This document shows positions 24,901 through 36,900 of a stretch of 64,000 nt of DNA, piece after piece. Made by a program: the position numbers and the translations under genes. The stretch is from NCBI GenBank assembly GCA_033439265.1, contig JAVTVX010000001.1, forward strand, positions 17,501 to 81,500. Direction: 5' to 3'. Position 1 is the stretch's first letter. Each line of letters opens with the position of its first letter. This DNA is from Dillenia suffruticosa (taxonomy: Eukaryota > Streptophyta > Magnoliopsida > Dilleniales > Dilleniaceae). The notes under the pieces are model-generated. The model searched no databases. It was not told where the DNA came from and worked only from the letters and a program-made list of their open reading frames with translations.

Positions 24901-27900
24901 TTAGTTCCTTCTTATCAAACCCCAATGACCGAAACTCAAGTGGCTAATGAAAATACTCAAACAAATGAAGAAGAATCAAGTCATTCGGAGGAAGAACCAT
25001 CAAATGATTCAGGGGGAGTTCAACAAATAGAAGAGGCCAAACACGAAGAACAAAATTCAGAGGAATCTGAAGAGCCTCCTAATTCTTCTCCTCCCTTACG
25101 AAGATCAACTAGATTGAGGCTTCCACCGTCAGAATGGATCAACCATAGATATCCAATCTATGATTATTATACTCCCTCACATGTTTCTTTGAGTCATCAA
25201 GCATTCTTGAGTAACATAGACAAAGAACAAGAGCCTAGATCATTTGAAGAAGCCAAGAGGGATCCACGGTGGAGGAAAGCCATGGAAGAGGAGCTAGATG
25301 CTCTCACCACGAATGGAACTTGGGAACTCACCAAGCTGCCCAAAAATAAAAGAGCCGTAGGATGCAAATGGGTCTACAAGACCAAGCACAAAAGTGATGG
25401 TTCAATAGATAGATTCAAGGCAAGATTGGTGGCTAAAAGATTCACTCAAGCTTATGGAATAGACTCTAAAGAAACTTATGCCCCCGTAGCAAAGAACACA
25501 ATTAGAGTGCTAATGTACTTGGCCATAAATCATGAATGGAACATGTATCAAATGGATGTTATAAATGCCTTTCTCCAATGAGATCTCAAAGAAGAAGTTT
25601 ATATGCAACTACCACAAGAGCTCCAAAATTATGAAGGGAAAGTATGCAAACTTCACAAGGCCATCTACGGATTAAAACAATTCCCTAGAGCATGGTACGC
25701 CAAATTAAGTCATGCTTTCCTTAGTTATGGTTTTTCAACATGCAATAGTGACTCATCACTCTTTGTTAAGAAAGATAGTGAAAAAATTACTATCGCTCTA
25801 GTTTATGTAGACGATATTATTATTACCGGGAATAACACACACCACAGACTTAGAAATTTTTTGAAGTCTAGGTTTGAAATCAAAGATTTAGGAAAGCTAA
25901 AGTATTTTCTGGGAATTGAACCAGCTTATTGTCCTAATGAGCTAGTTCTATCCCAAAGAAGGTATACTCTTCATTTGTTGCAGAAGACAAGTAAACTAGG
26001 AACAAAACCAGCATGTAGCCCCATCTCTACATCCGGACCACTAATTGATGATGATGAGCCATATGAGAACATTGGAAAATATCAACGACTCATAGGGAGA
26101 CTAATCTACCTCACCATCACTAGACCAGACATCGCTTACGCTATGAGGAGGGTTAGCCAACACATGCACACTCCGAAAAAGCAACATTGGAGGGCTGCTG
26201 AAAGGACATTGCCCTATTTTAAGGGATCTCCCGGATTAGGAATTTGGATGAAAAATAATGAATGTTCAAAAATTGTAGGATATTGCGATACTGATTGGAC
26301 AGGTGACTCCACGGATAGAAGATCAACCACAGGATATTGCATGTTCGTAAGAGGAAACATGGTAGCTTGGAAGAGCAAAAAATAACATGTCGTGTCTAGA
26401 TCAAGCGCGGAAACCGAATATAGAGCCATGACGGCTGCCACTAGTGAAATAGTATGGTTAAAAGCCTTAGTAGAGGAGCTAGGGTTCAAAGTCACAACAC
26501 CAATCAAGCTCCATTGCGACAATCAATCCGCCATTCATATTGCCTCCAATCCAGTGTTTCATGAACGCACAAAATATATAGAAGTAGATTGTCACTTCAT
26601 ACGCCAAAAAGTAAAAGAAGGGATAATCTCCACAACATTCATCAATGGAAGAGATCAACTTGCGGACATCTTCACTAAAGGAGAAGCCACTGCTCATCTT
26701 CAAGAAATAATGTGCAAGTTGGGCACTATTGACATCTACGCACCAAACTTGAGAGGGAGTGTTGAAAGAAAGCTTCACTCAACCCACCTAACATACCAAC
26801 AAATTACTCCTCTCATCAACTCAATCAAGAATGTTCAACAAAGGCTATTGGATCTCATAAACAAAGCCCAAGAAAAGAAGACAAAATCTGTCCAAAAAAT
26901 TAGGCAGAATTCTGGAACAGAAGAGCCAGCCCAAGAAGCAGTATCTAGATTTAGTTTGGAAGCCTAAAAGTCCATTCAATGAAGCAGAAAACAAGGCCTA
27001 AAGAAAGCCCAAGTGGTAGCCCAAGCAAGCAAGGGCATTTTGGGCAAAATTTATAACGGCTAGTTATTCCTTTCTCTCTACCGGCTAGTTTTTTGTGTTT
27101 AACAGCTCTTTCCTTGTCTCTAACAGCTAGTTTTCGTTCTTAGATTATAAATAGCTTGTCTCCTCTCTTTTGTAGATCATAAAAAACACTCTCAATAATT
27201 GTATGTAAAAACTCTAAAAAATTACAATGAAATTCTGATTTCTTCAAGTATACTTTGTTCATTCTTTGTTTCATATTTCAATAGAGTTGGCGTTGTTGTC
27301 AAAGAGAATTGCAGAAGAGAAGAGAAGGAAGATGAACGTTGAAGAGGACAGGTGTTGGGAGAAGGCGGGTTAAAAGAAAAATGGTTTTGGATCACCGATC
27401 TCGGGTTAAAATGGGTATTGGATCCTTCGTGAATCGGGTTGGACTCGCTCCACTTTCGTGACCAGGGAGTGGATTGGATACCATCATCTTTACCCGGAAG
27501 AACCCAACCATAAAAAACTCATTCTCGCGTTCAATCTCCAGAACTAATTTCATAGTCTGAAAGAGGGAGAGGACTTCGTGCGATCCGATTCTCACGCGAA
27601 TCTTATCCTTGAGGCCATTGAGAAAAAGACCTAGATGAATTGAAGGATTTAGACCTTTGATGAGGGCTGCTCTGGCCACGAACTCATCGATGTAAGCATC
27701 AACAGTGCCCAATTGTTTCGTGGACGCCAGCGCTTCAAAGGGGTTAGCTGATAAACTGCCTTCGAATCGATCGAAAAGCTCAAAAGTGAGATCAAACCAA
27801 GAGATCGAGGGATTTTGAGCGAATAACCACTGAACACAGTGGAGCGCAAGACCATCCATGGAAATCATAGCCATCACGACCTTCGATTCGTCACTGACAT

Positions 27901-30900
27901 GCTCCACTCGTGCAACCCAAGCCGTAGGATCGTGACCATCGAAACAAGGAAGATCGACTCGTCGCAACGCAAAAGGTAAGTCATCTTGCGATAGGTTTTT
28001 GGGTTGTGGGTAGTGTTGGTGGTTGGTTCCCAGGAAGGGAATGGAGTCGATTTTAAGGGATGGGCCTCCCTGAGCACCATGAAAGGTGGAGGTGGAGGAA
28101 CCAGCTTCCTCACGGCCTTCATGTTTCTGTCGCAGCAGTGCTGCAACTAGGTCCTCCAGAGAGTCCAATTTGTCCATCATAGTGCAATGGTTGTTCATTT
28201 CCTCGATTAGAGTCAAGACACTCTTCCCAATTTCTGCGATACTCTTCTCCAAGGATTCCAATTTAGTGTCCATTCTGGTGTTAGGCATGAAGGAAAGTAT
28301 GGAAGTGATAGTGGAGAAAAAGACGGAAGGGAGATGGAGCAGAAAGAAAGAGGTGGGGAAGAGAGTGGCATGTCGGACCAATTGTTAAGGGAGAAGAATG
28401 AGGAATTGTGATTTTTTGGAAGATCAAGATCTTCCTTTCATTGAATCATGGGAAAATTACAGATAAAGAAAAGAAAATCAGTCTGCTCTCATGAGCAAGA
28501 CTGCCCTCTCACTAAACCGAAGCTTTACACTACTTCTCTGCTTTTCCTCCATCTCCCCTCTCATCTATTTATAGCCCCATTTCAGCATATTCTCTCCCTA
28601 ACTAATCAAATTCTTTCGACAGCATTTTGTTACTCCTAACAGCTTGTTGTTATTCTTTTTGCCTTTCTGTTGATAGACCTTCAACCCTTTAGGTTCAGCC
28701 ACATGTTCTGCAATAGCCACCTCATCCGCCAGCTATTCCTTATATGCCACTTCACTCACCAGCTGATTGTCTTCAGGTTTTCCCATAACAAATGATGCTT
28801 GCTTTGGGGGTATGCATTTCTGCTATTCCTTAATGTATTTGGAGAGAACAAAACACAAGATTTTATTGAAATCAGATGATTGACACTTCTCTTCTATGGG
28901 ATAAGATTATTTTTTTCCACTTCTTTATGGGCTCCTGCTTGTAGAATTTACAATGAGTATAGCATAGAAGAGTCCACAAGGAGTCCTTTGTTTTTATTTT
29001 TCTTATCACTTCTAAAAATTTCTTACCTTTGGAAATTTTGTATGTTCTACCCTTTATCTAGGGGTAAGCAAAAACCAAACAAAACAATTGAACCAATTAA
29101 ACCGAACAAATTGGATGGGTTTGGTTCGGATTCAAAATGCCAAAAGCATGGTTTGATTTGGATTATTTCTTAAGTTTTTTATATCGATTTGGTTCAGTGT
29201 TCAACCAAACCCGTCATTCAATAGCAATGTTAAGGTTTTGATTTCATTTAATGCATTTTTCCATTACCAAATGCAATAACACTCCACAACCCACCTACTC
29301 TCACTTAGCCCAACATGTTTTTATTTCCCCTTATCTCTATAATTAATTCTAGTCAACTCATTCCTCCTATCATAATTCATTTTAACTTCTCAAAATAGCT
29401 AAAGAGAACCCAAAAAAAAGACTACTTTTCTACTATTTTTTGCATTTTGGCATTATGGTAATTAAATTTTTAATATTTTAAGATTTTTATTTTACTATTT
29501 CTGAATGAAATTATTAATTACTAAAAATTTATAAAAAAATTATATCATAAAAGACTTCAAATAAAAAACGATGAACGAAATCAAACTAACCCAATCTTAT
29601 ATGGTTTCATTTAGTTTGTTTGGTCAATGTCATTGGTTGGGTTTGCTTTTAAATTTTGTGTAACCAATCAAATATGGTTTGACTCAAGTATATTATTTAA
29701 ACCAATCTAAACTGTCCCATGCACACCTACCTTTATCTAATATAATTCTTTCTTTCTTTCTTTTCTATTAAAAAAATAAAAATAATATTTCAATAGCCCA
29801 AGAAACCTTCTCCTAACAAGAAATACAAAGAATCGCAACAAAAAGATAGAAATAACTGAAATTCATCTTCAGGGAAATAATGAATCACTTTTTTAACTCT
29901 TCAAAATTGAATTATTAAATTCTTCTAATATAGCATAAATCATTTGCAAATAAAATATACTAATCGGTTACACAAAGTTTGTCCTCACTCTACAGCACAC
30001 TTCCATTTTTCCATCTCTGCATTTCTATTTTCTTTGTAAATTGACTGTCATTTCTAGAAGTTACTGTTACATTTCCAAGAAAATGCTCTTTGCTTGCTTT
30101 TTTTTTCTTACAGAGACACAACACTCTTTGGACTTAAGCAAAGAAACCACCTTCCATCCCTCCGCATCCCTTCATCTCTTAAAGTTTGGACGAGAAGGCA
30201 GCAATATGCATCAGGCCTAAGAAGATCCCACAGCAATGGTAGCTGTGGGGGAAGAGATCTCACAACAAAGGACATCAGGTGGAGACACCAAGAACAGGAG
30301 AAAGTGGTTATTGAGGCTGCCATTTGCAACTTGGCAGCTGCCCGCTGGTGACGGTGCGCAAGAGAGCCAGGCAAAAATAGAATGTTTTCAAACAAGACCA
30401 ATTTTTTTTGCAACCAATTGACAGTTAGCTAGTCAAACCATCAGGTCCAGTTTTCAGAACAATGCCCTACAGACTTTCTAATTTTATTTAAGATATATTG
30501 AAAATAACACATTTTTTTCAATGAGTAGGGAAGCTACAACATTTAATTTGTCTGCCTATACCTCAAATGAGTTTGAGTGCAAGGACATGTGCACCAATGG
30601 TCATAAGTGGCATCAATTTTCTAGATGGATCTTCAAATCTGGGAACTAAATTCACTCATCTCATCGCAGCATAAAATATGCATAATTTGAACATCATGCA
30701 ACTTTCTCAATTTCCAACACAATCACAGAAAATGCATATAGATCCATGATTTGAGTTCATATGCCTGCAGGCTTGCACCTTGAAATACCAATAAGCAAAA
30801 TAATAATAATAATAATAATAACCAAAAATCAAAAATCCAAATCCAAATTTGAAATCCGAACTAGGCCTAACCTGAATAAGCTGTTGTGTAGTGTAATAGT

Positions 30901-33900
30901 TTGTCCTCTCTTTAAGTTCATCAATTTTAGCTTGCCTTTCAGCATGGAGCCTTTCCAGAGTTTTTTGGTCCTTGCGGTCACCTATCACAGTGGAAACAAG
31001 TATATATCATGATGCCTGTTTCCATGAGGTTTTGAAATCCTTTTATTTCAAGATAATTGCTTCAGCTTTATGCTTAAAATAGTTTACAGCTTTTTATATG
31101 ATCTCTGAAATCATACAAAGTACTATGTTACTGAAGTGCAACAATTAAATAAGCGGGCTTTACCTTTTTAGTAATAATTCAGAAGGCATTAGAAGGATGC
31201 ACCCATGCAAACAAAGTAACAAGGAATTTACAAACAAAGCTACATCAGCATCCATGAACAATAACGGAAAAGAAAAACCGAAAGATTTTTCTGAACCAAA
31301 AACCATCAAGTTGTATTAAACTCCATCAAACACCTTATTCCCAGGCCTACTTGCAATAAAGGTCTGATCCCCCACACCATTCTTCTCCATAATCATCTCT
31401 TCAACTACCGACTACGAAGCACAAACAATGAGACATTAGGGACAAATGTAGCGACATGACAAATTTCTTTTGAAAATGGACATGGATGTGGCACTAATAG
31501 CATATCGTTTTTATGTACAATGGTATAACTTGAACGATATAAGGTTTTGTTTTTCACGAGTATAGCAAAGTTATCACATAACTGACATCCCAGGTAACAA
31601 GGATAGTCATATACATATTTGAAATATAAAGGTTTTTCATAGTAATAGTCATATAAAGTGTCATTTGGTGTTCAAATATGTTTTAGAAGTATAGAGAAGC
31701 ATTCAAGAAGTTTTATAGCTGGATACGTTCACTAGGAGCCCAAAGCATCCACTAAACACATGATGTCCATAATAAGCAACATTAAACAGCCTTACCCCCT
31801 ATGCCCTTATCAAGAAGAGGTTGCTTGCAGCATTCAAACTCAAGACCTAAGAAAAGATATAAATAGCATAGCAATCAAGCTAAAGCTTCAGCCATATCAA
31901 TAACAAATTGGATAAACAATAAAACACATTAGACCCCATTTGGTCTGCACGTGTTCAGTAAGTGCCCAACAAGTGTCATGCCCATCACAATGTAGAACAT
32001 AGGAGCATTTTCCAATATGACAAGGCCAAACTTCGTAGATTTCAAAGGTCATTGCCTCCACTCTAGACTCTGATAGTTCTCCAGTTTTTGTTATCAACAA
32101 CCCCATCCTTGGTGCTTCTTTTGATGTTTTCCCTTTTTCATCCAAAAAGAAAACCAAAATCAAAAACCAAAAACCAAAGACCAAAAATAAAAAAATCCAC
32201 GTAATCTACACTTCTTGAATAATTAGACACGAAATATATAGAAAAAAACCCCAAGCACAATTCCAGGACCATTTTTTGTTGATTTCACTACTTGTTCACC
32301 TTCCACATTTGCTTACTTTTTGTGTAATTAAAAAAGAACAATAATCTTGAATATTCCAACTTTTCTTTGATAGAAAAAGACATACATTACGAAGGGGGGG
32401 AAGAGTGATAAAAAAAGGTATGTAGGCAAGGTATCCACCCAAACAAACCAAGAAGCATAAAAACAAGTACATCAACATTTCAAAATAAAAGAGCTTTCCA
32501 ATACCACGGCAGAGGACCAGGAATGAAGAAGCAGAATAAAATCCTATTCTCAGTAGATTGGAAAGAAGATACTGTTGCTTGAAAATCCTAAAATCTCTCC
32601 CCAACCAAATACAAAGAATTACTAAGAGAAACAGTGCATGGCCACAAATTCTGAGCATTCTTTCCCAATCCAAAACCCTTGTGCCCAAAGAAAACATCTG
32701 AAGAGAGCTCGGTGCAGCCCACATCTCACCTGACAATTGGAACATAATTTTAAAGTGACAACGCAACAGCAAAGCAATAAGGGATTCCAGTCTTTTCAGA
32801 TTGCCAATACATAACACACCAATTTGGTTAAAGAAATTTGAGGGGTTTCCTAGCCAATAAGAAGCCATTAATATTACTTAATTATGCATGACAGTCAAAA
32901 GAAGGCCTTAGCCTAATGGGGAGCTTTCCTTGTCCACATCCAAAACGGATGAAATGGTTGTCCAAATTTTGGGTCAAAGGATTGAAAATCATTCACAAGT
33001 GAAGAATCTAATGGCCCATGCCCAATACCAGGAAGATTAGAAAGAAGAATAAATGGATTATATCAAAGAGAGAGATAAACTAGATAGCCTCTCTATCATT
33101 CAAATTGTGGAGGCAAAAATTTCAGGTAAGAACGTGAGCATAATATGAAGAAAACTCTGAAATTGGATCACTTTTTAGTGATGACACAGCAAAAAATCTT
33201 GGATCCCACAACTGAACTTGAGTTCCATACCCCACTCAGTATTCAAAGAAAAGATGGAACTTTAGTATACCTAAGATATGAATTTCCACGGGCTCTTTTG
33301 AGGGATAGTAGTCCCACCAAGCTTCCAACACATTCTACTGAAGCCTATACTTGCTCTAGGTCATCTTCTGCCACAGAGAATGAGGCCCTAACAGAAAACA
33401 ACACGACCACTTAACAACTAAAGCAAATGTTTATAGACACCAAGTAATGAAGCCCTAATCCTCCACCAGACTTTGGTTTACAAACAACCTGCCATTTGAC
33501 TATATCAACGTTTTCCTCCTTATTTGACCTCGATCTCGGAAATGCCTCGTAATGCACTGAATACATGGCAGCCCTAACTGCTTTCTTAATCAAAGACATG
33601 AAAAGGGGGGTACTCAAGATGCAGAGTACAACCACCTAGAATAAAAAAAGCCCCCCCCCCTTCCCTCCCAAAAAAGTGTCTTGGAATTACCTCTGGAAGG
33701 AACATCTAGTTACGTAACTGGCCAAGAGCTCATACTACACCCTGATAAAAAAGGAAACTTATCAAAGGATGCAGTTTCCAAGAATGTTACTCTTCGCCAC
33801 GTCAAGCTTAAGCCATGAGACACACATTGTGAAAAGCCCTTCTATCCTCACAAGAAAAGGGATACTATTGAGATACATTTTCAGGACCAACACAAACCCC

Positions 33901-36900
33901 AGGAAAAAAATGGTGAAGAAGAAGAAACCTCTATCCACACCCCTCTCCAACCAGCAACTCACACCGTCTACCACTTGATGAAGAGGAACGGTGACAGGGG
34001 ATCACCTTGTCCAAGCCCTTTAGAGGCCATAATCCAAAACTTTGGTTTATCAACACCAAAAACTTAAAGAAATACACTCCGCAAGCTACCATTCATCCAT
34101 TCTCTCCAACGGTTACCAAAGGCCTTACATGCCATAACCATAGCTAAGAAAGCACCAGCATAACTCACTCTATTATATGCTTTCTCAAAATCTAACTTCA
34201 ACACAAGAAGACTACCATTACCTCTCTTCAAATCATCTACCAAAACAAGGGAGGATCCAACGATTTGCTTCCACAAGGGCACTTTGGTTATAGAAACTAG
34301 TAGTTAACCTAATAGGCCTAAAATCCTTCATTTTGCAGGATCATATATCTAGGGCTAAACTAATGAAAGTAGAGTTCTTACCCTTTCAAACCACCTTATT
34401 CACAAAAAGCTCTTGAAACACCTTAGGCTGTGTTTGGATGGATGGAATTTAAACTCGTGGATTTTAGAATGGAAGGATTTTCAAATGCACAAACTTTAAA
34501 ATCCACATATCAATGAAAAACTTGTTTGGAAAATATTCAAAATTTTAGGATGAATCTAGAAAATTGGTGTTAATTTGCAACAGTCAAGCAATTACAGAAA
34601 TTCTAGTAAAATAAAATCTACCGAAGACATTTTTCCTTTCCTCCACCATCCCCATCGTGATCGTCAGATCCTTCTTATTATTATACAAATTCATGGTTCT
34701 TAATCTCCATTAATAGTAAATGGAGAAGTCAAAACCCACCACTATCAACCTTATTTTTGTTTTGGGGGGTTGAATCGGGGTTGTTAATCTCATAGATATA
34801 GTCAACATATCTTTTCACATGCATCTCACGAAATAAATCCACCAAAAAAAGAATTAGGTAATGGCCATCGAAAAATGGCTAAGAGAGGGAAAGAGGCCAT
34901 GTTAGTTGGAAAATTTTAGGTAATAGCCGCGGTTGGAAAGTGACAGAGGAGAGGTGGCAATCCTGTAAGTAGGCAACTGAATTGTAGGAACTAACAGACC
35001 TCGGAGCCATGTGCTTGGCGCATGATTTTTGATTAATTAATTAATTAACCATTTTTTGCAGTAATGCACCTGGCACATGATTTTAGACACAAGGAACTAA
35101 CGGACCACGGATGGAAAGACCAAGTTTGCCACTTTTCATAGTTGAGGGATGGTCGGTGCACAAAAAACTAAATAAACAAACAAAAATAAAAAAAATTTAG
35201 AGACCTATTTGTCCATGACCCTTAATTCACACGAGATCTTGTAGTTTTCCTTACATAAACCAAAGATTTTTCTACTAAAAAAACATAGTCCTCTGTGTGA
35301 GGGGTACAAGTTGCAGTGTTACAAATTAAGCTCGATCATTACTTGGACACCAGAGGTCACGTGTTCAACACATGTCATAGGGGTGTTGATAGAATGTCCA
35401 TGTTCAACATATGTCAAACACACTTTAGTAGGATAGTGTGTCATGTTTCACAGATAACATCCTAGAGAAACCCAAGGTGAAACCTCTGGCCCCAAGGATT
35501 TACATCTTATTGAAAACTACTTAATGTCAAAAGGTCTCCATAGCCAAGACACTTCACGCACTATTTTTTTTTTTTGGTACCATGTCTTGGACACCGCCCA
35601 ATATCCAAGGGTTCGCCCTGACTAATCCGGACCGACCGCTGCAGTGACTCCTTTCGGAGGGCGGGTCTCCTAACGGGGAACGCTCCATACACATGAGGGC
35701 CCGATGCTCCCAGTAGGAGTGGAACCTCGGTCATGCTTAAGGGTATTCAACCCCACAGGGGTACTCCAGCCCCTCACATAGGTCTAGTGGTCCTCTTTGG
35801 CATACACTAGGTCAATTCCACAACCAGAAATGAGAATTGGGCCAACCCAACTTCTCAACGTTAAGAGGAAAACAGACCTGATTTAGAACCAAAACTGAAA
35901 AAGTGACCGAATGTATAAAGTAGTAAGAAAGTACATACATAAAATAATTGGCCCCGGTACCAAAAGAAAAAAAACATAAATAAAGAAAAACCCAAATTTA
36001 GAGGCTTTGGAGAAAAGATGCTTCTTTGCTTCAGAGTTGTGCTCTTATAGCTCTTCTTTTGTGTATCTGGATACAACAAAATGCAAGGATTTTCAAATAA
36101 TTAAAACTATTGGTTCTTCTCTTCTTTGGACTAAGCTCGTCTTGTGCTTCTCTTATATGAAAAGATGAAAGTAAACCCCAAGGGATTTAGGCAAAAAGGA
36201 TTATAAAACAATCAAAAGGAAATCAAATACACAGCACCAGAATTCAGGACTTCACATTGGAATCTAACCTAAAAATCGAGTTCATTGACTTATGACTTAC
36301 AGAGAGAGCAATCTCTATAACATTCTAACCTTAATAAGAAGAAATCCTTGCCCTTGAATCTAGAATAATTTCAGCCACTTAACAACTAAACATTAAGGAA
36401 ACTGGCTTATCCAGAGTAGCTGCTTCACGTTGAGTTCTCTCTCTCTCTCTCCCCCCCCCCTTCATGATGAGTTTTAGTAGTTTAGCCTTTTTGTGTGATT
36501 TTATGCCAATTTTCAGTGTTGAATTAAAGGTTTTTGAGGTTCACCTCATTGGAAATGCCTTTAGTTGCTGTAAATTGGTGGAAAATAAAGGGGGCAGATG
36601 TATTGGCCCTGTTTCTTTAGGGTTAGATTGTGCTCGGTGGTTGAGTGGCCTATTGAATAAAATCTTAAGCCACTTGATTAACCAGTTTCAAGCAGAGGTG
36701 TTCAGAGATCAGAGTTAGGTTACTTGGGTGAGTATGTTGGGCACATCTAGTAGGATTCTTTAGACATTATAGTTTGGAGTAAAGGTATTGGAAAGCAGTC
36801 CTACATTGGTCCTATATTACATATCCTTCATTCGCTTTATTATAATTCTTTTAAAAGAAAAAGGCTTTAAGTCCCTTTTGGCCCAAAACTACAGCTGGCC

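Larger units (their letters stand above)
22471..27283 (+). mobile_element. Copia-A: full-length Copia element nested in the Gypsy gag
   Basis: 4,813-bp plus-strand element with two 524-bp LTRs (22471-22994 and 26760-27283) that differ at about 27 positions by eye. The 5-bp duplication GAGTT flanks it at 22466-22470 and 27284-27288. Primer site TGGTATCAGAAC lies at 22995-23006 and polypurine tract TTGAGAGGGAG just before 26760. The polyprotein from about 23140 to 26760 stays in one frame broken only by four stop codons (24175, 24535, 25579, 26383), with one frameshift near 23135. It belongs to the same family as Copia-B but has different LTRs and orientation. Confidence 0.95.
14346..28790 (-). 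mobile_element. Chromodomain Gypsy element (chromovirus) with two nested Copia insertions
   Basis: 14,445-bp composite. LTRs at 14346-14750 and 28383-28790 match with about 30 differences by eye, and the whole is flanked by the 5-bp duplication AATGA (14341-14345 and 28791-28795). Read on the minus strand the order is 5' LTR, gag, [Copia-A], protease, RT start, [Copia-B], RNase H, integrase, chromodomain, 3' LTR. Removing the two Copia elements leaves about 4.9 kb, short for a chromovirus because the RT core is missing. The element lies in LUNAPARK intron 3 in the same transcriptional direction as the gene. Confidence 0.9.

Noticed and set aside
30094..30421. Overlapping open frames in LUNAPARK intron 3
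   Set aside because: Both strands are open for 60 to 100 codons but no family motif was recognised, and they are not joined to any LUNAPARK exon.
32296..32868. 190-codon hydrophobic frame as a membrane protein gene
   Set aside because: Position and direction suit the eroded 3' part of the LINE relic, and the frame starts and ends without gene-like context.
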